DNA of 64,000 nucleotides from Alphaproteobacteria bacterium (GTDB taxonomy: Bacteria > Pseudomonadota > Alphaproteobacteria > JAVJVX01), in NCBI GenBank assembly GCA_040220875.1, contig JAVJVX010000005.1, positions 457,665 to 521,664 of the forward strand, given 5' to 3'. The notes under the pieces are model-generated. The model saw nothing but the letters and a program-made list of their open reading frames with translations. It had not been told where the DNA came from and searched no databases. The translations under genes were made by a program, and so were the position numbers. Positions 1 to 8,583 of the stretch are shown in pieces; the first letter of the stretch is position 1, and each line of letters starts with the position of its first letter.

Positions 1-530
1 TGGCCCGACGGCCGACGCGCGGCCTGATCACCCTGTTTGACCGGGATATCGCCACTGTACCGCGCGACGACTTTCCGCTTCTGCGCCGCCGGATCGGCGT
101 GGTCTTTCAGAACTTCCGCCTCATCGACCATCTGACCGCGATGGACAACGTGGCCCTGCCGCTTCGGATCGCGGGGGCCTCGGCAAAGCAGGTGCATGAC
201 CATGTGTGCGAATTGCTGCGCTGGGTCGGGCTCGGTGACCGGATCGACGCGAAGCCCCGCACGCTTTCGGGCGGAGAAAAACAGCGGGTTGCAATTGCCC
301 GGGCGATCATCGCCCGGCCCCGCCTGCTGCTGGCTGATGAGCCCACCGGCAATGTCGATTCGGCGATCGCCGATCGGCTCATGTTCCTTTTCGAGGAACT
401 CAACAAGACCGGCACCACAGTGGTGATCGCCACGCATAATCTGCAACTGGTCAAGAACTTCGCTCATCCCTGCCTGCATCTCGAAAACGGTGTGCTCGAC
501 GAAACCGGCGCGGACGGAGCGAGGGTTTGA
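1..530 (+). CDS. ftsE: Cell division ATP-binding protein FtsE (5' end outside window)
   Basis: This is the ATPase half of the FtsEX complex, which couples ATP hydrolysis at the inner membrane to activation of septal peptidoglycan hydrolases. The frame is open from base 3, so the start codon and Walker A lie upstream of the window. About 175 residues are visible. They include a Q-loop ([18 protein letters not shown]), the ABC signature [14 protein letters not shown], Walker [13 protein letters not shown] and the switch histidine in IATHN. The TGA stop overlaps the TTG start of ftsX, which implies translational coupling. The FRLIDHLT stretch and the ftsX neighbour separate FtsE from other small ABC ATPases such as LolD. 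Confidence 0.93.
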   Translation, partial: ARRPTRGLITLFDRDIATVPRDDFPLLRRRIGVVFQNFRLIDHLTAMDNVALPLRIAGASAKQVHDHVCELLRWVGLGDRIDAKPRTLSGGEKQRVAIARAIIARPRLLLADEPTGNVDSAIADRLMFLFEELNKTGTTVVIATHNLQLVKNFAHPCLHLENGVLDETGADGARV

Positions 531-1435
531 CCTCATTCATCAAAAAATTCTGGACGCGCCGGCTGGACCTGCCGCTTGCGAGCGATCCGTCCAGCCGCTT
601 TCTGCCCTGGATCATCGCGTTCACGGTTTTCCTCGCCACCCTGGCCCTCGCCCTCATGCTTGCCATCGCCGGCGTCATAGACCAGTGGGAAACCGATCTG
701 GAAGGCACGATCACGGTCGAGATCCCGGCCACGACACCGGAGCGGGCCGCGCAGCAGGCGGAGATGGCGGCCGCCGCCCTCGTGCTGCTTGAGGAAATCC
801 CCGGCATCGACAAGGCCGAGCCGCTTTCGGCAGAAAAGGTCATGGCGTTGCTCGAACCATGGCTCGGACGCGCCGGGCTGGTGGACGAACTGCCGCTTCC
901 CATGCTGATCGATGTCACGCTCGATGATGCCCGCGCACTGGACCTGACAGCGCTGCAGATCCGGCTTCACGAAATCAGTCCCGGCATCACGCTGGACGAT
1001 CATGGAATCTGGTTCGGTCGGCTGATCCGTGCCGCACGCGCGGCCGGCGCGCTGGCCTTTGTTATCTTCGCCCTTGTCCAGACGGCCGCGGTCCTGGTGG
1101 TGGTATTTGCCACCCGGACGGCGCTGGACGTCCACCGTGATGTGATCGATCTTATGCACCTCATGGGCGCGACGGACAGCTATATCGCCGACCAGTTCCA
1201 GCACCATGCCCTGACCCTCGGCGCGAAAGGGGGGCTGATCGGGCTTGGCGTGGCGCTCGTCGCGCTCGTCGCGCTGCAATTCGGGGTCAGCGTCTCCGGC
1301 GCGGCATTCATGCCCGCCCTGTCGCTCGAGCCCCCGCACTGGCTGCTGCTTGCCACCCTGCCGCTCGTCAGCGCAGGCACGGCCATGATCTCGGCCCGGC
1401 TTACAGTGCGCCGGGCATTGGCGCGGCTTCCGTGA
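527..1435 (+). CDS. ftsX: Cell division protein FtsX
   Basis: This is the membrane subunit of FtsEX, 302 residues. A predicted transmembrane segment lies at about residues 25-50, followed by an extracytoplasmic domain of about 120 residues. Three more hydrophobic segments follow, at about 173-195, 235-255 and 272-291, which is the usual four-helix FtsX topology. The start is TTG at 527, inside the ftsE stop (TTGA overlap), and no better start lies nearby. The GTG of the next gene overlaps this stop codon. Family sequence conservation is low, so the call rests on topology, length and the position behind ftsE. Confidence 0.9.
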   Translation: MTSFIKKFWTRRLDLPLASDPSSRFLPWIIAFTVFLATLALALMLAIAGVIDQWETDLEGTITVEIPATTPERAAQQAEMAAAALVLLEEIPGIDKAEPLSAEKVMALLEPWLGRAGLVDELPLPMLIDVTLDDARALDLTALQIRLHEISPGITLDDHGIWFGRLIRAARAAGALAFVIFALVQTAAVLVVVFATRTALDVHRDVIDLMHLMGATDSYIADQFQHHALTLGAKGGLIGLGVALVALVALQFGVSVSGAAFMPALSLEPPHWLLLATLPLVSAGTAMISARLTVRRALARLP

Positions 1436-2100
1436 GCCGGATGTCGAGGCTGGTCCTGCTCACGGGGCTGGCGGCGATCGCGCTGTGGGCCGGCGGGCTC
1501 GCGTTTTTCGCGAGCCGGCTGCCGGCCGCGCCAGATCCGGCCGATCGGGTGGGGCCCCTGTCGGACCGGGACGCCATCGTCGTGCTTACCGGCGGGCCCG
1601 ACCGGATCGAGGCCGCGATCGAGCTTCTCAACCGGCGGGACGGCAAGTGGCTGCTGGTTTCGGGCGTGGGGCCAGGCTACGACATCGGCAACGTTCTCAG
1701 CCTGACGGAGAACGGCCTGCCGTCCGACGCGCGGATCAAGCTGGACCGCCTGGCCACCGACACGATAGGCAATGCGCGCGAAACAAGGAGATGGATGGAC
1801 ACTCATGGCCTCGAAAGACTGGTCCTCGTCACGGCGGCCTATCACATGCCGCGCAGCCTGTATGAATTTCACGCCGTCATGCCCGGCAAGGCCATCGTGC
1901 CGTATCCGGTCTTTCCCGGCGGCTATGATCCCGCTGCCTGGTGGGACTGGAAAAACACCGGTCGCTTCATTGTGAGCGAATTCCATAAATATCTTCTGGC
2001 ACGGCTGCGCGGCGGACTCTCGCGCCACGCCCCCGCCTCCCCGGACCGCCCCGCCTCCGCCCCTGGCAATAACCTGGCCCGGAGTGGTGCCGGATCATGA
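1432..2100 (+). CDS. YdcF/SanA-like DUF218 membrane-anchored protein
   Basis: A protein of 222 residues with one N-terminal membrane segment (about 5-25) and a DUF218 domain. Family features are DAIVVLTGGPDRIEAAIELL near residue 43, a SGVGPGYD segment, a T-x-x-N-A-x-E element (DTIGNARETRRW) and VLVTAAYHMPRS. Relatives (SanA, ElyC, YdcF) affect envelope integrity and peptidoglycan or lipid-carrier metabolism, but their reaction is not firmly known. The start is GTG at 1432, overlapping the ftsX stop by 4 bases, and the gene ends in an ATGA overlap with plsC. It is therefore the third gene of a division/envelope operon. Function is inferred only at family level. Confidence 0.85.
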   Translation: MSRMSRLVLLTGLAAIALWAGGLAFFASRLPAAPDPADRVGPLSDRDAIVVLTGGPDRIEAAIELLNRRDGKWLLVSGVGPGYDIGNVLSLTENGLPSDARIKLDRLATDTIGNARETRRWMDTHGLERLVLVTAAYHMPRSLYEFHAVMPGKAIVPYPVFPGGYDPAAWWDWKNTGRFIVSEFHKYLLARLRGGLSRHAPASPDRPASAPGNNLARSGAGS

Positions 2101-2852
2101 TCTGGTGTCGCTCGCTTCTTTTTCAGGCCTATTTCTACGGCCTTACGGCAGTCCTGGCCTTGACGGCGACCCCGGCCATCCTGTTCGGCCGCGGCGCGGT
2201 GGAGCGTGTCACCCGTCTCTGGGCGCGCGGCGTGCTCCTTGGCCTCAAGATCATCTGCCGGCTGGATTTCGAGTTTCGCGGTCTCGATCGCCTGCCGCCC
2301 CGTCCCTATCTCGTCGCGGCCAAGCATCAATCGGCCTGGGATACGGTCGTTTTCGCGCTCGCCATTCCGGGGTCGGTCTATGTGCTGAAGGCAGAGTTGC
2401 TCCACATACCCTTCTACGGCTGGGCCTGCCGGCGCCTCGGCCATATCCCGGTCGACCGCAGGGGCGGCGCCGGCGCCATGCGCGGGCTTCTGCGCCGGGC
2501 CGCGCGGACGGTCGAACGGGGCGACCCGATCGTGATCTTTCCCGAGGGCACGCGGGTGGCGCCCGGCGAGACACGCCGCTACCAGCCCGGTGTCAGCGCA
2601 CTTTACGCCCATCTCGATATCCCGGTGGTGCCGGTCGGGCTGAACTCGGGCCTGTTCTGGCCCAGGCGAAGCTTCCTGCGCCACCCCGGGAAGATCGTCC
2701 TGGAGATCGGTCAGCCGATCGAGGCGGGGCTGGCGCGCAAGACTTTCTCGGCCCGGCTTGAGGCCGAGATCGAGGCTATCACCCGCCGGCTCGAGGCCGA
2801 GGCGGGTTTTCCCGCCCCGCCGGCAAAAGAAAACCGGGAATCCCGGGGATAA
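2097..2852 (+). CDS. plsC: 1-acyl-sn-glycerol-3-phosphate acyltransferase (PlsC family)
   Basis: Transfers a fatty acyl chain to lysophosphatidic acid to make phosphatidic acid, the precursor of membrane phospholipids. The 251-residue protein has hydrophobic stretches at 9-30 and 43-55. It carries the acyltransferase H-x4-D motif HQSAWD at 77-82 and the substrate-binding FPEGTR at 148-153. Both catalytic motifs are intact and the length is typical. The start overlaps the preceding stop (ATGA), so it is the last gene of the ftsEX operon. A small hairpin with a T-run straddles its stop codon. Other PlsC paralogues probably exist in such genomes, so which one is the main enzyme cannot be told. 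Confidence 0.93.
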   Translation: MIWCRSLLFQAYFYGLTAVLALTATPAILFGRGAVERVTRLWARGVLLGLKIICRLDFEFRGLDRLPPRPYLVAAKHQSAWDTVVFALAIPGSVYVLKAELLHIPFYGWACRRLGHIPVDRRGGAGAMRGLLRRAARTVERGDPIVIFPEGTRVAPGETRRYQPGVSALYAHLDIPVVPVGLNSGLFWPRRSFLRHPGKIVLEIGQPIEAGLARKTFSARLEAEIEAITRRLEAEAGFPAPPAKENRESRG

Positions 2853-2870
2853 TCTGAAATTATCCTTTTC
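2847..2870 (+). terminator. Probable intrinsic terminator after plsC
   Basis: GGATAAT and ATTATCC form a perfect 7-bp stem with a 5-base loop, followed by TTTTC. The left arm includes the plsC TAA stop. The stem is AT-rich and therefore weak. A second inverted repeat (ACAGCCGG/CCGGCTGT, 2872-2879 and 2903-2910) follows without a T-run. Confidence 0.55.
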
Positions 2871-3013
2871 AACAGCCGGTTAATTCCCACCTATCAGGGG
2901 ATCCGGCTGTGGAAAAATGGCGCGGAAATCCGGGACAAAACAAGAACATTGTTCCCCGGTGCCAACCGCCCTAGACTCCCGGCCCCCGAAAGCGCGCAGG
3001 ACCCGACGACGTG

Positions 3014-5332
3014 ATGGATATCGCCCCCATTTCCCAACAGATCTGGGACATGAAATACCGCTTCAAGCCGGAATCCGGCGCCAGCGAAGACCGCCAGATC
3101 GGCGATAGCTGGCGCCGGGTCGCCCGCGCGCTCGCCCGCGTCGAAAAGGAGCCCGAGGCGTGGGAGTCGCGCTTCGAAGAGATGCTTCAGGATTTCCGCT
3201 TCCTGCCGGCCGGGCGCATTCTGGCCGGAGCCGGCACGGGCCGCCGGGTCACGCTGTTCAACTGCTTCGTCATGGGCACCATTCCCGACGACATGGCGGG
3301 AATTTTCACCCATCTGCGCGAAGCCGCGCTGACCATGCAGCAGGGCGGCGGCATCGGATACGATTTCTCGACCCTTCGGCCAAGGGGCGCGACCGTCAAG
3401 GGGATTGGCGCCGATGCGTCGGGGCCGCTCTCGTTCATGGATGTCTGGGACGCCATGTGCAAGACGATCATGAGCGCGGGCAGTCGGCGCGGCGCCATGA
3501 TGGCGACTTTGCGTTGCGATCATCCCGACATCGAGGCGTTCATCGACGCCAAGCAAGAGCCCGGGCGCTTGCGCATGTTCAACCTGTCGGTGCTCGTGAC
3601 GGACGCCTTCATGGACGCGGTCAGGTCCGACGGCTCGTGGGAACTGGTGTTCGACGGCCGGGTTTACGCGGTCACCAGGGCGCGCGCGCTGTGGGACAGG
3701 ATCATGCGCGCCACCTACGCCTATGCCGAACCGGGCGTCATTTTCATCGACCGGATCAACCAGCGGAACAATCTCTATTACTGCGAGGAAATCGCGGCCA
3801 CGAACCCCTGCGGCGAGCAACCCCTGCCGCCCTATGGCGCCTGTCTCCTCGGATCGATCAACCTGGCCAAGCTGGTGCTGGACCCGTTCACCGACGAGGC
3901 GCGCCTGGATGAGGCCGCACTGGAACGTATCATTCCCGTCGCCGTGCGGATGCTGGATAACGTTGTCGACGTATCCGACTTTCCGCTCGAGGCGCAGGCA
4001 AACGAGGCGCGCACCAAGCGGCGCATCGGTCTCGGCGTGACGGGGCTGGCCGACGCGCTGATCATGTGCGGCGCGCGTTACGGCGGCGCCAGGGCCGTCA
4101 AGTTCACCCGCGCATGGCTGAAGGCCGTGCGGGACGGAGCCTATCGCGCGTCGGCGGCGCTGGCGCAGGAGAAGGGACCTTTCCCGCTGTTCGATGCCGA
4201 GGCCTATCTCGCGGGCGAAACGGTGCGATCCCTCGACCCGGCGCTCAGGGAGGAGATTGCCCGCCACGGTATCCGTAATGCGCTGCTCACCTCGATCGCG
4301 CCCACGGGTACGATCTCGCTTTTTGCCGATAACGTCTCGTCCGGAATAGAGCCCGTCTTCAGCTACAGCTATACGCGAAGCGTCCTGATGCCGAACGACA
4401 AGCGGCGCGAGGAACGCGTGACAGATTTCGCCTACCGCCAGTTCCGCCGCCAGTTCGGCGAGGACGCGCCGCTACCCGACTACTTCACCGATGCGCAAAG
4501 TTTGACGCCGCACGATCACATCGTCATGCAGGCTGCCGCCCAGGATTTCATCGACAGCTCGATTTCGAAAACCATCAATTGCCCGGCCGGGCTTTCTTTC
4601 GAGGCGTTCAAGGAGGTCTATCTCGAGGCCTATGAATCGGGGTGCAAGGGGTGCACCACCTATCGGCCGAACGAGGTCACGGGCTCGGTCCTGCGCGCCG
4701 GCACGGGGCCGGAAGACGACGGAGCGGAGGGCGAATTGGCCGAGCCCGAACTGGCCCTGACGCCGCCGGCGGCGGAAAGTCGGGCCGACGACGCCTTCGA
4801 CGCCGGAGCGGTCGTGTATATGACGCAGCCGCTCGACCGGCCGGAGGTCCTGCCCGGTCAGACCTACAAGATCAAATGGGCGGATTCGAGTCACGCCATA
4901 TACATCACGTTGAATGACGTCATCCAGGACGGGCGACGTCGGCCATTCGAGATCTTCATCAATTCAAAAAATGTCGAGCATTTCGCCTGGACGGTGGCGC
5001 TGACACGGATGATCAGCGCGGTGTTCCGCCGCGGCGGCGATGTCAGTTTCGTTGTGGACGAGCTCAAGGCCGTTTTCGACCCGCGCGGCGGACAATGGAT
5101 GAACGGCCGTTACGTGCCCTCGCTTCTGGCCGCCATCGGCGACGTGATCGAGGAGCACATGATCCGCATCGGATTTCTGCAAAAGAAGGAGAATGTTGCG
5201 GCCGGCCTGGGCCCGGGCGCGGCGCAGCCGGGGACCGGACTGCGGCAATGCCCGCAATGCGGCCAGTTCTCTGTCATCCGGCAGGAAGGCTGCGATATCT
5301 GCACGTCCTGCACCTATTCGAGATGCGCCTAG
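3014..5332 (+). CDS. nrdJ: Adenosylcobalamin-dependent (class II) ribonucleoside-diphosphate reductase
   Basis: Reduces ribonucleotides to deoxyribonucleotides with a radical generated from coenzyme B12, so it works with or without oxygen. The 772-residue protein has the usual length for the class. Visible motifs are FNCFVMG near residue 80, MQQGGGIGYDFSTLRPRG, the active-site ATNPCGEQPLPPYGACLLGS near residue 262 (the N-x-C-x-E core) and APTGTISLFADNVSSGIEP. The cysteine-rich tail (CPQC then CDICTSCTYSRC) is the redox-active, metal-binding-like end. A GTG at 3011 directly precedes the ATG at 3014, and I chose the ATG. No class I genes (nrdAB) are adjacent. The gene stands alone, and no cobalamin riboswitch was recognised in the 158-base leader. 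Confidence 0.95.
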   Translation: MDIAPISQQIWDMKYRFKPESGASEDRQIGDSWRRVARALARVEKEPEAWESRFEEMLQDFRFLPAGRILAGAGTGRRVTLFNCFVMGTIPDDMAGIFTHLREAALTMQQGGGIGYDFSTLRPRGATVKGIGADASGPLSFMDVWDAMCKTIMSAGSRRGAMMATLRCDHPDIEAFIDAKQEPGRLRMFNLSVLVTDAFMDAVRSDGSWELVFDGRVYAVTRARALWDRIMRATYAYAEPGVIFIDRINQRNNLYYCEEIAATNPCGEQPLPPYGACLLGSINLAKLVLDPFTDEARLDEAALERIIPVAVRMLDNVVDVSDFPLEAQANEARTKRRIGLGVTGLADALIMCGARYGGARAVKFTRAWLKAVRDGAYRASAALAQEKGPFPLFDAEAYLAGETVRSLDPALREEIARHGIRNALLTSIAPTGTISLFADNVSSGIEPVFSYSYTRSVLMPNDKRREERVTDFAYRQFRRQFGEDAPLPDYFTDAQSLTPHDHIVMQAAAQDFIDSSISKTINCPAGLSFEAFKEVYLEAYESGCKGCTTYRPNEVTGSVLRAGTGPEDDGAEGELAEPELALTPPAAESRADDAFDAGAVVYMTQPLDRPEVLPGQTYKIKWADSSHAIYITLNDVIQDGRRRPFEIFINSKNVEHFAWTVALTRMISAVFRRGGDVSFVVDELKAVFDPRGGQWMNGRYVPSLLAAIGDVIEEHMIRIGFLQKKENVAAGLGPGAAQPGTGLRQCPQCGQFSVIRQEGCDICTSCTYSRCA

Positions 5333-5342
5333 GCGGCCCCGG

Positions 5343-5897
5343 CTAGGCCAGCCGGTGCACCTGCGCCACGAGAGCCTCGAGCGCGGCATCCTCGATTTCC
5401 AGCGCACGCAGATGCGCCCAGGTGTTTTCGAGATAATCACGACACGGCCCCATGGGCCCTTCCGCGCCGACGATCATGCGCGCCGCCGTTTCAAGATCGA
5501 GGTCGCCGGCATATTGCGGGTGCTCGGGATCGGCAACAAACACCAGCGCCCGCACTGGCCCGCCGGGCGGGCAGGCTACCGGCAACATGCGCTCGAGATA
5601 GACGCGGGTGACCTGTTCGCGCCGCCGGAGATAAGCCAGAACCTCCTCGCGCGCTTCCTGTACGACCCGGTACAGCCGGCCGTCACACCGGCCACCCGGC
5701 GCCAGGCCAAGGACCAGGCCCGGCCGCGCCGGCGTGCCCCGATAGACGATGGATTTGATGCAGAACGCCCGGTGATACCCCTCGAGCCGGGCCGGGCGCG
5801 ATTCCGCGACCTCGAAACCCGGCGCCCAGAGCAGCGAGCCATAGGCGAAAATCCAGAAATCGTCGCCCGACGCGCCGGTAAGGGCGGCGCCGGTCAT
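5343..5897 (-). CDS. Gamma-glutamylcyclotransferase, ChaC family (second of tandem pair)
   Basis: ChaC proteins cleave glutathione or gamma-glutamyl peptides to 5-oxoproline. The 184-residue protein begins the fold with WIFAYGSLLWAPGF (the YGSLxW substrate loop). It continues with LEGYHRAFCIKS, a GLVLGLAPGG turn and LRRREQVTRVYLERML, which holds the glutamate expected at the active site. It is transcribed leftward and its start overlaps the stop of a paralogue (5894-6508) by 4 bases. The two share the same motif order but differ widely elsewhere, so this is not a recent duplicate. The exact substrate is unknown. Confidence 0.85.
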   Translation of the reverse strand: MTGAALTGASGDDFWIFAYGSLLWAPGFEVAESRPARLEGYHRAFCIKSIVYRGTPARPGLVLGLAPGGRCDGRLYRVVQEAREEVLAYLRRREQVTRVYLERMLPVACPPGGPVRALVFVADPEHPQYAGDLDLETAARMIVGAEGPMGPCRDYLENTWAHLRALEIEDAALEALVAQVHRLA

Positions 5898-6508
5898 GGC
5901 GAAACCCCGTCCCCGTCCCCGTCCGCGTCCGCGATCACGCGGGCGTACAGGGCCTCGAGGCGGTCATCCCGGATTCCCATCTCGCGCAAGTGACCGATCG
6001 CGGCCGCGAGATAGGCCGAACAGGCGCCACTGACCCCCTCCCCCTGGCGCACGTAGCGCGCCGCTTCGGCAATGTCGATCTCGCCGGCGAAACGCGGGTC
6101 CGAGGTAACCGGCAGAAAGGTTTCGGCCTGAATGCTGGCGCGCACGCGCGCGCCGTCCTCGAGAAGGACGACCGTGACCGGCCGGCGCTCGTAGGGATAG
6201 CCGTCCTCCCGGTCATCGAGATAGGCGAGCACGCGGGTGCGATCTGCGGAGGCGATGCGGAAGGCCCGGCCGAGGCAGGCCCCGCCCGGCACCAGACCCA
6301 TGACCAGGCCGGGGTGGCTGTGCGTGCCGCGATGCTTGCTAGAAAAAACGCAAAGCTGGCGGTGATAGCCCTCAAGCCGGGCCGGCACCGCCTCGAGATG
6401 GGGGAATCCGGGCCGCCACATGAGGGAGCCGTAGCCGAACACCCACAGCCCTGTCTCTGTCTTGCCGGCCTCTCCCGTTTTGGTCAGATCTCCGTCCTTG
6501 GCGCTCAT
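5894..6508 (-). CDS. Gamma-glutamylcyclotransferase, ChaC family (first of tandem pair)
   Basis: The 204-residue ChaC-type protein carries WVFGYGSLMWRPGFP, LEGYHRQLCVFSSKHRGT, GLVMGLVPGGACLGRAFR and YLDDREDGYPYERRPV in the order of the family. The RED element supplies the putative catalytic Glu. It precedes and overlaps its paralogue, which suggests one two-gene transcript. The next gene upstream (DUF2125, 6611) diverges, so the promoter should lie within 6509-6610. No strong ribosome binding site precedes the ATG. Glutathione turnover is the family role, and the need for two copies is unexplained. Confidence 0.87.
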   Translation of the reverse strand: MSAKDGDLTKTGEAGKTETGLWVFGYGSLMWRPGFPHLEAVPARLEGYHRQLCVFSSKHRGTHSHPGLVMGLVPGGACLGRAFRIASADRTRVLAYLDDREDGYPYERRPVTVVLLEDGARVRASIQAETFLPVTSDPRFAGEIDIAEAARYVRQGEGVSGACSAYLAAAIGHLREMGIRDDRLEALYARVIADADGDGDGVSP

Positions 6509-6610
6509 GACGCCACCATATAGGCTCCCTCGCGCCGGGAGAACATCCCGGCGCTTCCAGCGCCCGCGACCCTCGCCGGCCCGCCGACACTGCAGACGGA
6601 ACGACCCTCC

Positions 6611-7648
6611 ATGACGATCAAGCGCTTCGTCATTCTCATCACTATCCTTGTTATTCTGGGCACAGCCGGGGCCTTGGCCTATCGCGTGGCACCCGTCTAT
6701 GGCGCGCTTGAAGCCGCGCGCTCAAGCGACGGTTTTCTTGGCCTCCGTCTCGAAAAAGGCCGGATTTCGCTGGCCGGATTTCCCCTCGATCTTCATGTCC
6801 GGCTGACCGGCGCCGTCTTTACGCGCGAAGGCCCGGCGCTTTGGCGCCTCTCGGCCGACACGGCCCGCCTGGCTCTGATTCCCTGGCCCTTTCAGACATT
6901 GCGCGTCGATCTCGGCCCCCGCTCCCGTCTTGTCATCGCCGATACCGGCGAGCAAAGCCGGACCAGCTTCGATACGTCGGACGGCAGCCTGCGGCTCCGG
7001 CTGGACGGGACCGGCCGGCTGTCGTCGGCCGGGCTTCGCCTCAATGATCTCGCGATCACGACCCCCGCGGGCGAACCGGTCGCGGCCGGGCAATTCTCCC
7101 TCGCCCTGACCTTTGACGAAGACCGGGCCCACCCTGGCCAATCGGGCGGCCTCGCGACAACCGGGCTGCATCTCGACGCCCGGACCCTCGTTATGCCCGA
7201 ACCGGCGGCGCGGCAGTTCGCGCTTGGCCGCGAAGTCCAGAAGCTTCGCCTGGTCATGACCGCGCGGCCGGGGATCCCGCGGAACGACCGAGAAAGCCTC
7301 GCCGCGTGGCGCGCCAAGGACGGCCGGCTCGCCCTCGACGATTTCTCCCTGGCCTGGGGTCCCCTGTCGGTCATGGCCGAGGGCGATATGGGGCTCGATG
7401 CCGATTTCAGACCCGAAGGTGTGCTGGAGACGCGCATCACGGGCCTTGCGCCGGCCCTCGATATCCTGGTCGCGGCCGGGCAGATCGATGCTGACGATGC
7501 GCGGCTGACGGGACTGGTGCTGGGCTTGCTGTCGAAGCCCGAGGGCGAAGGGGGCGCGCCCATGCTGACACTGCCCCTTGAAGCGCGACAGGGCCGCCTG
7601 TTTCTGGGGCCCGTGGCGCTGGGCCGGCTGTCTCCCCTCGCCGATTGA
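6611..7648 (+). CDS. DUF2125 domain protein with N-terminal membrane anchor
   Basis: A 345-residue protein of the alphaproteobacterial DUF2125 family. A hydrophobic segment at about residues 5-24 (FVILITILVILGTAGALAY) looks like a signal anchor. The rest appears to be a beta-rich extracytoplasmic domain. Family-type features are GFPLDLHVRLTGAVF near residue 58 and repeated LDGTGRLSSAGLRLND-like beta strands. No biochemical function is known to me. It lies beside tyrC and converges with it, separated by only 17 bases and with no clear terminator. An AsmA-like envelope role is possible but not shown. Confidence 0.75.
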   Translation: MTIKRFVILITILVILGTAGALAYRVAPVYGALEAARSSDGFLGLRLEKGRISLAGFPLDLHVRLTGAVFTREGPALWRLSADTARLALIPWPFQTLRVDLGPRSRLVIADTGEQSRTSFDTSDGSLRLRLDGTGRLSSAGLRLNDLAITTPAGEPVAAGQFSLALTFDEDRAHPGQSGGLATTGLHLDARTLVMPEPAARQFALGREVQKLRLVMTARPGIPRNDRESLAAWRAKDGRLALDDFSLAWGPLSVMAEGDMGLDADFRPEGVLETRITGLAPALDILVAAGQIDADDARLTGLVLGLLSKPEGEGGAPMLTLPLEARQGRLFLGPVALGRLSPLAD

Positions 7649-7665
7649 GAGCGCTCGGGTGCCGG

Positions 7666-8583
7666 TCAGGCGTTCTTGACAGGCCGGGGCGGCACATCCT
7701 GCTTCGCCGCCACGACGCCCCGGCGAATTTCCCGCGTGCGCCGGAAGGTTTCTTCAAGCAGCGCACCGTTGCCATCGCGAATGGCGCGCTGCAGGACGCT
7801 CAGATCCTCGCTGAACCGGCCAAGGATATCGAGCACGGCCTCGCGGTTATTGAGAAAGATATCGCGCCACATGACCGGGTCGGAGGCCGCGATCCGTGTG
7901 AAGTCGCGAAAACCGCTGGCGGCGAATTTGATGACTTCGGATTTGGTGTGCTCTTCCAGATCGTCGGCCGTCCCGACAATGGTGTAGGCGATGAGGTGCG
8001 GCAGATGAGAGGTGATGGCCAGCACCACGTCATGATGAGCGGCCGACATCTCCTCGACCATCATCCCGGCCCGCTGCCAGAGATCGCTGATGCGCCTCAC
8101 CGCCGTGCGGTCGGTCGCGGGATCGGGGGTGAGGATGCACCAGCGCCCCTCGAACAGGGTTTCGAACCCCGATTCGGGCCCCGAATGTTCCGTCCCCGCC
8201 AGCGGATGACCGGGGACGAAATGCACATGGCCAGGCAAATGGCGGCCCAGATCACGCATCGCCGACTGCTTGGTCGACCCGACATCGGTGACGATCGCGC
8301 CCGGCGCAAGCGCCGGCGCGATAGCGCGGCCGATCGCCTCGTAAGCGCCCAGGGGTGTGCCGATAATGACGAGATCGGCGCCCGCAACAGCGGCGGCGGG
8401 ATCGCTCAGGGTTTCATCGGCGAGCGCGAGACGTCTGACGGTGTCGAGGGTCTCCTGGCGCCGGGCCACAGCGATGATTTCGCGGGCCAGCCCGTCGCGG
8501 CGCATGACCCGCGCAAGACTGGATCCGATCAGGCCGATTCCGATGAAGACAGCCCGGTTGAAAGGCGTGAAATCATCCGACAT
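7666..8583 (-). CDS. tyrC: Prephenate/arogenate dehydrogenase (TyrA/TyrC family)
   Basis: Catalyses oxidative decarboxylation of prephenate or arogenate in tyrosine biosynthesis. The protein of 305 residues opens with a Rossmann motif, AVFIGIGLIGSSLARVMRR. DLVIIGTPLGAYE, VTDVGSTKQSA and FVPGHPLAGTEHSGPE follow, the last holding the catalytic-region histidine. The ATG at 8583 is preferred over an in-frame extension to 8622 because the extension runs into hisC and lacks family sequence. The start lies 11 bases inside the 3' end of hisC, so translation is probably coupled. Cofactor and substrate preference (NAD or NADP, prephenate or arogenate) cannot be read reliably. Confidence 0.9.
   Translation of the reverse strand: MSDDFTPFNRAVFIGIGLIGSSLARVMRRDGLAREIIAVARRQETLDTVRRLALADETLSDPAAAVAGADLVIIGTPLGAYEAIGRAIAPALAPGAIVTDVGSTKQSAMRDLGRHLPGHVHFVPGHPLAGTEHSGPESGFETLFEGRWCILTPDPATDRTAVRRISDLWQRAGMMVEEMSAAHHDVVLAITSHLPHLIAYTIVGTADDLEEHTKSEVIKFAASGFRDFTRIAASDPVMWRDIFLNNREAVLDILGRFSEDLSVLQRAIRDGNGALLEETFRRTREIRRGVVAAKQDVPPRPVKNA

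Noticed and set aside
2944..2954. LexA/SOS-type box GAACATTGTTC upstream of nrdJ.
   Set aside because: The spacing is 3 bases; the alphaproteobacterial box is a direct GAAC/GTTC repeat with 7 bases and the Gram-positive box has 4.
2894..4267. Long open frame on the minus strand, 457 codons, opposite nrdJ.
   Set aside because: The sense strand encodes clear NrdJ motifs across the whole region; the antisense frame is a high-GC shadow with no recognisable domain. The same holds for other long antisense frames, for example 8357-9586 and 18638-19930.
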